Of a DNA stretch of 58,863 nt, positions 10,349 through 20,141 are shown piece after piece. The notes beneath the pieces are model-generated. The model worked only from the letters and a program-made list of their open reading frames with translations, was not told the origin of the DNA and ran no database searches. A program made the position numbers and the translations under genes. This stretch comes from Cymbomonas tetramitiformis (lineage: Eukaryota > Chlorophyta > Pyramimonadophyceae > Pyramimonadales > Pyramimonadaceae): assembly GCA_001247695.2 (NCBI GenBank), contig LGRX02012846.1, positions 1 through 58,863 of the forward strand. Direction: 5' to 3'. The first letter of the stretch is position 1. Each line of letters starts with the position of its first letter.

Positions 10349-12400
10349 AATTGAGGACGGTCTGGCGATGCTTATAATTGTGTCAAGCTCATATGTCGCA
10401 TTTCATATGCCGAGAAAAATCAACGTTTGCGAAACGTGGTATCTCAATCAGCACAGCACATTTCCTTGGCGCGGCGGCTTGATAAGCCGCTAACGACAGC
10501 CCGGTTAATGCATAGGACTGCCGACAAGGAGATTCCGAACGGCATAACCACCTTGATTATGCCGCTTGAGGGCAACACTGAAAAGCTAGCAGTTAGTTTT
10601 CTTCGGCCGAATACCACCTCAATACCCCATACACCCATGCACAAAAGGACTTTGTTCTGAAGGCCCAAGTTTTCAGAACGAGTTTTCTTCACGCACCTCA
10701 TTGTCGAACTTATCAGAATCCATCGCATGCCTATGCATTGTTGTGAGCGTGTACGAACAGCAATCTTGGAGATAAGCAGGTCGTCCGATCCTTTCGGTTG
10801 TCTACGTAAAAACTAAGCCAGGCGCTGAAACGTTACGTGGGGAGACCTTAAACGTCGATCCCCTCCTACTCGATCTGCAGTCTTGGCATGGAATTGCATA
10901 TGCAATGCAGTACTTCGATATGTAACAAGCTCTATGAGGTTCTCTCAGGGCAACAACATATCTCCAAGGAACCATTATCAGGTGAAATGTCCGCCAGATT
11001 GACCAGAATCTCTTACACAGGAGACTTATGACAGCCAATGAAGTTTATTACAAATATTCAATCGATTATCTCCACGGCAGTGCCGGTGTGCGCTATGTTT
11101 GCAGTGTATAACTTTCTCTATAGTTATACAGAAATTGGTTATCTGCTATCTACACTCTGCAAGAGCCCGGTATCATTCTTAATTGACGGTATTAGACCAT
11201 CTTGATCAGTAATCTAATTGTATCAAGGTGGTTATGATACTGATAATTTGATAATCTAATGCTTATAGCTCGATAGACGAGCTCTTTTGAAGAAGAAAAA
11301 ACCGTGTTTTTCTGTAACCCCACCCCCCCCCTTTGACTTAAATGTGGGCACAAAGGTGGGGAGGGGATGGGACTTGGGACTTGGAGGTGTCTCCCGAAAA
11401 TCGCCATATTTAAGAGCTCCGCTTAAGTATGGGAGCCGGGGGACTTGTGACTTGGGGGCGCGGACAAGGCAACGAGGGGGGCTTAGACCTTCTACGAAAG
11501 GGGCGGATAGAAAACCTACAAGAATAAGGTTTCAAAAAATCTCGTCTATAAAGATATTGCTTAATGCAGGAACCCTATCGTAACTCTAATTATTGATAAC
11601 TTAATAATCAAATATTCCAAAAATCGATGTACGTAACGTCTAGAAAATGGCTTATATTGAGTTTTTTTGTTGTGGTTAGCTACCGGAGACCTACGACAGC
11701 TACGGCCTCGTAGAGGCAGCGACACCAGTTTCAACCAACACGTGCATGGTATCAACTCATCATCTTTGGCTGAGTACTTATGAAGTTATGAAAACTATCG
11801 ATACATGATGTTGCTTAATTTCAATACCTCCTAATGGTAATTGAAATCTATTCTTAAATATACCCTATCACGATCTTCTCTTAAATTTAACCGCTCACTA
11901 CTTTATATTGCCCGTGCTTTCACGGCGTGTTTCAAGGCTAGCCGCTAAACCACTATTCTTTAACTATGCTCGCTTTTGCGGTGTCACGAGTGGCGCGTGA
12001 TGTCTGCACACGCCAAAGTGTAAACTTGTGAGTAACGATGCAGAAGCTTTTGCAGACTTTCTAAATAACGGGGAAAAAAGAATCTGCCAATGGGTGAAAG
12101 TTCGGGCCTTCAAAAGAAATTCGATCAACGCTTGCACCCTAAACTCGGCGACGCGAACCTTGTTACCACCACAGTCTCAGCCCTCCCACTACCGACGCGG
12201 CCTTAGCCGTTTCTCCGCCAGCATGACCTTTTAGCGCTTTGAGTATTTACATTTTTTAATCATGTTGCGGTTTCGTTTGTTGACACGATTCGTTACGGTT
12301 CACGTGCAGTCATCAGATGTCGGTAAGTCATCGAAGCTGCCGAAGCGCGAATCATGTCATATCAGAAACTGTACGAGTATCCCTGAATGCGCACCGATGT
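10349..12400. other. AT-rich intergenic stretch
   Basis: No gene recognised. The only notable item is a GACTTGGG-containing G-rich stretch duplicated at about 11370 and 11445. Short open frames here are scattered, overlapping and without domain signal. Confidence 0.6.
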
Positions 12401-12409
12401 TATCAATGG

Positions 12410-12482
12410 CTTCGCGTAGCTCAGTGGATAGCGCGACCGTGATTCAATCGGGAGGTCATGGCTTCGAGTCCCGTCGCGCAGA
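12410..12482 (+). pseudogene. tRNA-like sequence (tRNA pseudogene or SINE head)
   Basis: It has class I tRNA spacing throughout: acceptor 12410-12416 pairs with 12475-12481 at 6 of 7 positions, followed by a D-arm (GCTC...GCGC), a 5-base variable loop AGGTC, and a T-loop TTCGAGT. The internal Pol III boxes are near consensus: A box TAGCTCAGTGG, B box GGCTTCGAGTCC. The anticodon arm is damaged: only 3 of 5 pairs, and A instead of U at position 33. The T-stem has a C-C mismatch. This points to a pseudogene or the head of a tRNA-derived SINE rather than a working tRNA. Confidence 0.6.
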
Positions 12483-12564
12483 TGCGTTATCGCCGCGATG
12501 GACGATTACGCTCGACCCATCTCAAACAGTGGGTTTGTATTATTCTGGGAGCAAATTTTGACTG

Positions 12565-12745
12565 TACCGGGAACAATCAACTTTTGTTATATATTTCAGG
12601 AACAAAGGATATTTCTGTGGCAAATATTGATTGTTTACGGTATACATTTAATATTGGTAGCATAATGATTTAGGAATAGAAAAGTGCATAATGGGGAATA
12701 GAAAGTATGACCATTTTTGGGGAATAGATTATATGTCACATGCCA
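12565..12745. repeat. Left copy of a 165-bp inverted repeat
   Basis: The segment containing GGAATAGAAAAGTGCATAAT and CAAATATTGATTG recurs in reverse complement at 16280-16450. The similarity spans about 165 bp with small changes. The two copies bracket a 3.5-kb interval full of foldbacks and could be terminal repeats of a mobile element. Confidence 0.7.
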
Positions 12746-12964
12746 TCTATCGTTTGTACTATGAACTATCACTAGGTACCCCGGAGGTACAAGCGCAAGC
12801 GATTCAGCGTGTGCAATATTTTGCGTCTGGCACACCCCCTTCTTCTAAACATTTTTTTGCATGTAGCATGAAGCATAATTTTTTCCACCATTCGATTCTA
12901 AAGCGTTTGTATTCATTAGGTGAATACCTTTCGTTTGAGCTATCGATTGGCCCCATCCGCAACC

Positions 12965-14160
12965 GCATCAGCTTAGCCTTCGCGACTGCAAGCTAAGTTG
13001 GTGCGGTGTGAGATGGTTTCAACCACTTGCGGCTTTGCATAATAGGGGTTTTCGTGAGAATCTTCTCACGAAACTTGGCAGTGATAGTGTTCATATCAAT
13101 ATCAGTGCACCCTCAAGAGCATATGGCAAGCCGTTGAGTATATTAAAGACGGTCGCCGGTGCTGGCATGATGCCGTTTGGGTTTGAAACCCAAACCCAAA
13201 CATGCCAAACAGCGAAGGGCTTCCCGTGAGTTCCAGCGCACGCAACTTTGCAAAATATATTGATAAGATGTATATATTTCACTTTTCTGAAGTGCAAGGT
13301 TTGCGATAGCTTGTGCGCGAAGTTAACATATTATTTCTTTGACCCAGATTTATGAGTTTGAATATCACGCTAAAATCTGTGTCAAAGAAATAGTTATACC
13401 ATTTTGCGCACAGACTTTCTTAGACCTTGTGCTTCGAATATATCAAAGATAAAAATCTTGGCAATATTTCTACGCAGTTACGTGCGCTAGAACGCACGGG
13501 AAGCCGTTTGCTGTTTAGCATGTATTGGGTTTGGAAACACTCGAACCCAAGCCCAATGGATCTGCCAAAGAAATAAATTGATGGTTTTGCCAACAAGTTA
13601 TCTGAAACCTTGAGCTTCTGAGAACTGAAAGATATATGTCTTGTAAATATTTGTGCATAGTTTCGCGCGCTATAACGCACGGGAATTACTTTTCAGTTTG
13701 ACATGTATTGGGTTTGGGTAAACTCGAACACAAACCCAATAAATCTGCCAAAGAAATAAATTGATGGCTTCGTGCACAAGGCTTTTGAGGCCTTGGGCCT
13801 TTGGCAACTAAAAGATATATATCTTATTAATACTTTTGCAAAGTTACGTGCGCTGGAACTCACGGGAAGCCCTTTGCTGTTTGGCATGTTTGGGTTTGGG
13901 TTTGCATGTACCCAAACCCATGATGTGCAGCACGCGTTTTGCGCATAGCTTACATCAAAGGTTGTGCGTTTGAGGGTGCACCAATATCGCTGTTAGCAAT
14001 ATTGGTGCCAAGTATCGTGCGCTAGAACGCACGAGAACCCCTCCGCTGTTTGAGTTTTATGCGATGTGCATGAAAGTTATAAGGGCCTATCAGCTTAGCT
14101 CGCAGTCGCGACTGCAAACTGAGCTGATGCGGCCACGGATCGGCTCAGTCAAGAGCTCAA
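12965..14160. repeat. 1.2-kb foldback element
   Basis: The left part (12965-13330) is the diverged reverse complement of the right part (about 13740-14160). Example: 13187-13246 reads the reverse complement of 13846-13905 (GCTGTTTGGCATGTTTGGGT core). The outer ends pair through CAGCTTAGC / GCTAAG-type palindromes. Between the arms are further direct copies of the same 180-bp unit (about 13400-13545 and 13575-13725). No credible ORF. Looks like a non-autonomous foldback transposon or nested palindrome. Confidence 0.75.
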
Positions 14161-14388
14161 AAATTCCTACCTAGGAGTCTAAATGATATATCTATGTGCT
14201 TTACGAACGTTGGAAAATGTTTTCCTAATCTAATTTACTCGCAAACAGTGTGGGGTATACGTGCAGTGAAGCCTTAATTTAATATTCACGGCCGTGAATT
14301 CCAGATTCGGGAGGGCGTAAACGGTACGTTTATGTCATGTGAGAACTGAAGTCGGCTTGGTTGCAAAGACCTGTCTGGTATTTTCTCT

Positions 14389-14890
14389 AAGTATTTTCAG
14401 ACGTGTTCCCAAAGTGACCAAACACCGAACGATCGGCGATCGAACGGTTTTTTGTCACTTTGGGAGTGAGATCGTGAGTTTAGGCTTGGTGACAACACGC
14501 GAGAGAACACTAAGTATTTTCAGACGTGTTCCCAAAGTGACCAAACACCGAACGATCGGCGATCGAACGGTTTTTGGTCACTTTGGGAGTGACATCGTGA
14601 GTTTAGGCTTGGTGACAACACGCGAGACAACACTAAGTATTTTCAGACGTGTTCCCAAAGTGACCAAACACCGAACGATCGGCGATCGAACGGTTTTTGG
14701 TCACTTTGGGAGTGACATCGTGAGTTTAGGCTTGGTGACAACACGCGAGACAACACTAAGTATTTTCAGACGTGTTCCCAAAGTGACCAAACACCGAACG
14801 ATCGGCGATCGAACGGTTTTTGGTCACTTTGGGAGTGACATCGTGAGTTTAGGCTTGGTGACAACACGCGAGACAACATTAAGTATTACA
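14389..14890. repeat. 123-bp tandem repeat, 4 copies, each with an internal hairpin
   Basis: Units start at 14389, 14512, 14635 and 14758. Each carries a near-perfect hairpin, AAAGTGACCAAA against TTTGGTCACTTT, around a CGATCGGCGATCG centre. The period is exactly 41 codons, so a frame from 14339 to 14896 stays open (repeat LSIFRRVPKVTKHRTIGDR...). After the last unit, the unit start (TAAGTATTTTCAGACGTGT) recurs twice in inverted form (14890-14930), closing the block. Confidence 0.9.
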
Positions 14891-15224
14891 GTCTGAAAAT
14901 ACTTAGAAAACTAGAACACGTCTGAAAATACTTAGGGAACATACTTACTGTCTGATTTGTTAAATATGCAATTTTAACTAAAGGCGGAAGGCTTTCTCTC
15001 CGGGAGTGTGCCCCTGTCCAGCGAAATAAAGATCTCCCTAAGATTGTATACTAATCTGAGTAATCTTTTGCTTCAAAATATTATCACATATTCCTACTTA
15101 GTATGTGGGTACCCGTTTCGCAAAGAATGAAAACCCATAGCGCAACTATTGCGGGTTTCAAATTCTTTAAATTCCACCCGCTTCCGCCAAATGAACGCGT
15201 CAGCCCACAACGAGATGTGTGGTT

Positions 15225-15420
15225 GACCGTTCAGTCTGTGCAATTTGTTTAGGGAAATCAACGCATACGAAATACTATTTTTGCTAACGCTTCCCTCATT
15301 CGTTGCCCAGGCTCTCTTGCAAACGAGCGCGCGAATGAGGGAAGAAACGCCTAGCGAAACGTGGACGCGGTTGACATCCGCGTTTCCGCTAGAGGTGAAA
15401 TTGCACTGCCAAACGGTCAA
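15225..15420. repeat. Imperfect 90-bp inverted repeat (hairpin)
   Basis: CTTCCCTCATTCG at about 15290 pairs with CGAATGAGGGAAG at about 15330, and TTGACCGTT...GTGCAATTT pairs with AAATTGCAC...AACGGTCAA at the outer ends. Loop of about 25 nt. Confidence 0.7.
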
Positions 15421-15654
15421 TATGTGTTTATTATGCTTATATGATATGCGTGATATGATCATGTTGTGCAGGATGCGTCCCTGTTGGGCGTGAGTCGAGT
15501 TGGCTGGCTCGAATCACGCCCATGATTACCCCCCTCACAAGAACCGTCCAGCATCCTAGATTCCGAACGGATCTTGCTTCCAACCCTTTCTAATTTAAGC
15601 AGAATTGCCTGCACACTCGGTATCGTGGTCAGGAACTCGCGTAGAATTACGTAT

Positions 15655-15800
15655 CCGGTTCACTGAAAGCCCCATATCTTGGTTCAACGAAAGCCACGTA
15701 TCTTGGTTCAACGAAAGCCCTGTATCTAGTTCAATGAAAGCCCCGTACCTGGTTCAACGAAAGCCCCGTATCTGGTTCAATGAAAGCCCCGTAATCTTGC
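15655..15800. repeat. 22-23-bp tandem repeat, 7 copies
   Basis: Degenerate copies of CCCCGTATCTGGTTCAATGAAAG. No gene assigned. Confidence 0.85.
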
Positions 15801-16279
15801 TTGCGCAAACAAAGTTGTTCCTAACACTTATTACGCAGTAGAATGTATATGGAAAGTTATGTTACCGTGTTAATGCCCCGTGTGATAAATGTGATAAATA
15901 CCCCGGTTTTGGCCGTAGCTTAGGAGATGTGTAAGCGTGGTACGGTTTTTTCGACTCTGAAGAAGCGAAAGATTTGGGGTTTCACACACATTTCGCAAGA
16001 GTTTCACACACAACTGTACAAGGGAGTGGAAAGCAAGGGCTACGCACCTAAGTTCATTTTTGATGGAGAATCTTTTGCCGTGTCCTCTTTCTTGAATAGA
16101 GGACACTAAAAGGCATACCATCAGTGTGTTCAATAGTACAACGACACCTGCCGTTGCCGCAAGAAAGGCACACCCTGTTGTACTTTGTCGGAGGCTTCCT
16201 CATGTTTGCAATCACCAAGTGAACAGAGATGGGGTGGGGGGGGAAATAATACAAACGGTGATATTACACGCATGTGCGT

Positions 16280-16450
16280 GTGTCACAAATTTATTCCCCA
16301 AAAACAGGACATAATTTCTATTCCGCATTATGCACTTTTCTATTCCTCGATAACCATTTTCCCTTTAATATTTGCTACAAAAATATGTACTTTCTTATAT
16401 ATTTTCGGAACAATGAATATTCCTGGTGCAAAAGTTGATTGTGCCGGAAA
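16280..16450. repeat. Right copy of the 165-bp inverted repeat
   Basis: Reverse complement of 12565-12745 (shared core ATTATGCACTTTTCTATTCC). Followed directly by the GC-rich hairpin at 16418-16762. Confidence 0.7.
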
Positions 16451-16762
16451 CAATGAAAACACTTATAGGTTTCCGGTGCAAAAACGTAGATTGTAGCTGG
16501 CGCTGGCGGTGGGGGCGGTGCGCGGGTGGTACTCGGTGGTACTCGGTGGGGCAGGCGTGAGCCGGGGGACGAGACGCGAGACGCTGAGACACCCCCCATC
16601 GCCACCCCCCACTCCCCGGCTCACGCACCGCCCGAGTACCACCCGCGGACCGCCCCCACCGCCAACACTAGCTATGCTTCTAGAATCTACGTTTTTGCAC
16701 CGGAAATATACAAGTTTTTTCATTGTTTCCGGTTCGTACAATCAACTTTTGCACCGGAGAGC
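16418..16762. repeat. Long hairpin with GC-rich stem
   Basis: TTTCCGGTGCAAAAACGTAGA with GGCGGTGGGGGCGG on the left pairs with CCGCCCCCACCGCC and TCTACGTTTTTGCACCGGAAA on the right; centre near 16585. Stem of about 150 bp with mismatches. The motif GCACCGGAAA is repeated downstream to 16820. Confidence 0.8.
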
Positions 16763-16769
16763 TTTTGCA

Positions 16770-19658
16770 CCGGAAATCCGCGCTGGAATCGAGGTGTTCT
16801 TGTTTGCACCGGAAATCATCAAAATTTGCTCCCGGAAACTTTAAAACCTTCAAACAGTGAATATCCCCCTTACTATTTTCGGAACCGCATGATTGGTATT
16901 GTATTATACATTTATTTATCTATTTGTGGCCTAGTCTTACCTAATCTGGCCTAATCGCCATATATAATTATATGATCTAATCCATATATAAATTAGGTAT
17001 AATCCACATATAATTTGGAATAATCCCATATTTATATTTGGAATAATCCGAGACGGTTTGACCGCCGTTTAGGCCGTTGACATTGTGCTGACGTGGTGGT
17101 GCGTGCCTGCTGACGAGGCGGTGTTTGCGTGCTGATGTGGGCGATGTCATTCATGACCATGTGACATGAAACATGACCGTCATGTATCACCATTTGACCG
17201 TCCGACGTGGACGCCAACATGTCACCACGTGTCTTGCGTCTAAATAAATGTTTTTTGCCAAATCAAGACATAATGGGGGTGATAATATCCCGGCTAGCAA
17301 ATAATATTACTAAATCGCGTAGGTCTCGGCGACATTCAGCTCGAATTGATGCTGAACAGTTGCCTACCCGGGCGATCGAGAGGATGACGCGTGGGGCTCG
17401 GCCGCGATACCGGCGTGGATACCGGCGTGCCAGCAACCCGGTTTGCGGAGGGCCCAACCGAACGGGCAACTGCTGCCGGGCGCGCTTGAGCCGCCGCCGA
17501 TTGCAGGGTGCAGGGTTGTTCCCGCTGCTCGCGATGAAGATTTGGCGCCTGCTGACGTGCAGCGCCTCGGGGGCGCCTCGCCGGTGGACGAACGACGAAG
17601 TAGAGCATTCCATAAAAATTAAAAACAGACGCGGAACAAATTCGAAATTTAGACTGCCGAGTAAGGACGACGCGCGTTGCCAAATTGGCAACCAAATTCT
17701 GCTGCACGAGACGAGAGCTGTCCGGCGGCGAAATTGGAGACACGGGCCGGCCCGCAACCAAGCAGTTGAGCCTCCGCCGGGAGCAGATTCCATTGTGCTG
17801 GAGGGCATAGAGAAGCTGCACAAAGAAAGTGCAGAGCACTCGCATAATCCACGCGTTAAATGTACGCAGAAGGGTAACCAAACCGCGAGCGAAAAAGTCA
17901 CGATCACACGGTCGGTAGTAGGGCCGGAAGCACAGGCCCGCGTAGAAGTTCGTAGCACGTCCTACGATACCATTTCTTGCAGGGTACTCTACTATCGGTT
18001 CGGAATCGTTTATATCTTAAATATCTCTATTACCGAATCATTGTGAGGCGACCCAGTTAATTTACAAGACAGAAGACAGCGCTTATTTCAGCTCAGTTAA
18101 TACCACACAGAGTGTAACGGTCTACACTATCATTTGATATGTATTGATTCTGCATCGATGATCCTACATCCTCATGCTTTCTATCATCCGACAGGCTGTC
18201 AGCATCATGTCATGATGATATCATACTGCCATGCTTCTGCAGTCCTACTATCTGCCCTAGCACGCACACAGCCATCACCTTCGACGCTTAATCGTTGATT
18301 ATTGCTGTTATTCGCGCAAATGTTCAATATATATTAGGTACCGGGTACTAAACCCTTCGTCATTGCACACTTCATTATTTCGTATGCCCAATGAGACGCA
18401 CACACAGCCTCTAGATTGCATGTTTTCGATGAGTGAAACTCCTACTGTCATGTTTTTATTGCCGGTCGTTGCCCGATAATGTAAGTTATTTTTAAGCAAT
18501 TTAGCAAGCGTACCTGAAGCGGGAACAATAAAAATTTGCATCAATGGTTATCGTTCGACATCCTTTGCCGACCAAGTCAGTCACGACTACAAATCATTAA
18601 TTACGCAAGTCGATTCTTCATCGAAATTTGGCCCCAGCACAGCAGCGACTACTGGGCTAGATGAAGGAGGCGAAGCCTGAAATTTGCAAGATACATGGTC
18701 GACTTTCGGGAGCATCTCATGTTTGGAAAATTTAAAAATTTGCGCATAGTTCAAGCCGAGAAATTGTTGCATTGTGAACCTGAAAGCTTGCACACATCAA
18801 AATCTAAATAACCGTAACCACACGACCGTCACACACGTGCTGCTGCCACTGTTTCGTATTGCGGGGATGTCGCCCCGTTCCGCTCACGCTAGTCATCGGT
18901 TGCTACGTGCTTGACATTGCGATACGTTAAATCATGCTGACGAGCGAACGGCGAAGATATTGGCATAAAGAACTCACAATCTGGTAAGTGGCGACGCCGA
19001 AGTCGACGAAGAAGTGGCTAATGGCGTCGCATGCCTACAGACCGTCGATGGTTGTGTTAAGCATGTCTTTCTATTTTTGGAAGAGAGGAAGGCATTAAAC
19101 CTCATTATGATAATCCTAATGACTCGTGTAATTCGATAGCGAACTGCGACAGAGCACTTACTGTCAGAGTCGCACATACCATAGATTATGGAGCTATGGG
19201 ACGGAGTATGACTACAGACCGTCAATGGTTGCGTTAAGCATATCCTTATATTTTCGGAAGGGAGGAAGAAATTTAACCCTCGGTATGATAATCCTAATGA
19301 CCAATATAATTCGATGGCAAATCTCGACAGCGCATTTACTGTCCGAGCCGCACAGCATACCATGGATTATGAAGCTATGGGACTCTTTCAGCAATATTTT
19401 TTACTAATAGCTTGGTGTTTGGAATCAAAATTAGCACACCAATTCAAGTCCCCCACTATGAATGTTACATGGTTGGCTGCAGAACCTCTTGTAGAACCTC
19501 ACTTTCAAGATGCGGGCTAACTCCCACCATCTATGGAGCACTCTCCGTCTTCCACGTGCGATTCTGCAATCATTTCTGACTCCATCTCTTGCATATTAAG
19601 CCGAGCTGCACACCACATCAACGGCAAGGGTCGGCTGGGGCATGTCAGACTCCCGTCA
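16770..19658. other. AT-rich stretch without a confident gene
   Basis: A locally GC-rich patch (17340-17800) keeps frames open on both strands (17207-18046 plus, 17263-17958 minus) but shows no domain. 19038-19200 and 19215-19385 are a diverged direct duplication of about 175 bp (shared TATGATAATCCTAATGAC). Nothing else is supported before the 3' end of the USP24-like gene. Confidence 0.55.
17207..18046 (+). CDS. Uncertain Arg-rich ORF, 279 aa
   Basis: Long frame rich in Arg, with an opposing 231-aa frame on the minus strand over the same bases. No motif recognised in either. Overlapping long frames in a GC-rich patch are usually composition artefacts; it may be an old insertion. Confidence 0.15.
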   Translation: MDANMSPRVLRLNKCFLPNQDIMGVIISRLANNITKSRRSRRHSARIDAEQLPTRAIERMTRGARPRYRRGYRRASNPVCGGPNRTGNCCRARLSRRRLQGAGLFPLLAMKIWRLLTCSASGAPRRWTNDEVEHSIKIKNRRGTNSKFRLPSKDDARCQIGNQILLHETRAVRRRNWRHGPARNQAVEPPPGADSIVLEGIEKLHKESAEHSHNPRVKCTQKGNQTASEKVTITRSVVGPEAQARVEVRSTSYDTISCRVLYYRFGIVYILNISITESL

Positions 19659-20141
19659 TCAGAAAAGCGCACTGCTACAATCTGGATGCCGGAACATCAG
19701 TTCCCAAAAATGCGCAGGCCCCACACATGAGACATGCAACTGGGCTGCGCACACGTGGAGTTGCTCACATCGAAGCAGTGAATTCAAATACTGCAGACAG
19801 ATGAGGGGGAAATGATCTGGGCTCGGCATCATACGATATGCCTGTATAAGCCAGGCCACACAATTGTGAGCTTCGAAGAGAGGAAGAGAGAGAGAGAGGG
19901 AATCACCAGGGCTGGAGGGCTGGTGACCAAAGCTGTGCATCGGGTCCGACGGGGAGCCCGGTTGGGCGCCTGAGGTTGTGGGGGACGCAGCCTCCGGCAC
20001 AACATCGGTTTCACCGCACGAGTATGTGCGCACCACCCAATCCACAGCATCGTTCAGGGTGTTCTGGTCCCAAGAATCGCTGTTTGTCACATTCCGCATC
20101 GCCTGCCTTGCGAGCTCAACCTGATTTGGATACCCCATTTC
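19659..20141 (-). CDS. USP24: USP24 terminal exon: C-terminal UBA domain and tail
   Basis: TTGTCAG|GAAATG, phase 0. Reads [18 protein letters not shown], then [16 protein letters not shown] loop and helix 3 of a UBA domain, whose helix 1 (EEVAKQLK) is on the previous exon. A Ser/Pro/Gly-rich tail follows, containing a (GA)n run (19886-19899), and the frame stops at 19659. The exact end is unsure; an additional intron in the low-complexity tail is possible. Confidence 0.75.
   Translation of the reverse strand, partial: EMGYPNQVELARQAMRNVTNSDSWDQNTLNDAVDWVVRTYSCGETDVVPEAASPTTSGAQPGSPSDPMHSFGHQPSSPGDSLSLSLPLFEAHNCVAWLIQAYRMMPSPDHFPLICLQYLNSLLRCEQLHVCAAQLHVSCVGPAHFWELMFRHPDCSSALF

Noticed and set aside
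12410..12482. Functional tRNA-Glu (UUC) or tRNA-Arg
   Set aside because: Anticodon stem has two mismatches and position 33 is A; assignment of an isotype would be unsafe.
17207..18046. Retroelement gag-like ORF
   Set aside because: Arg-rich and Cys present, but no zinc knuckle, protease or reverse transcriptase motif in any frame nearby.
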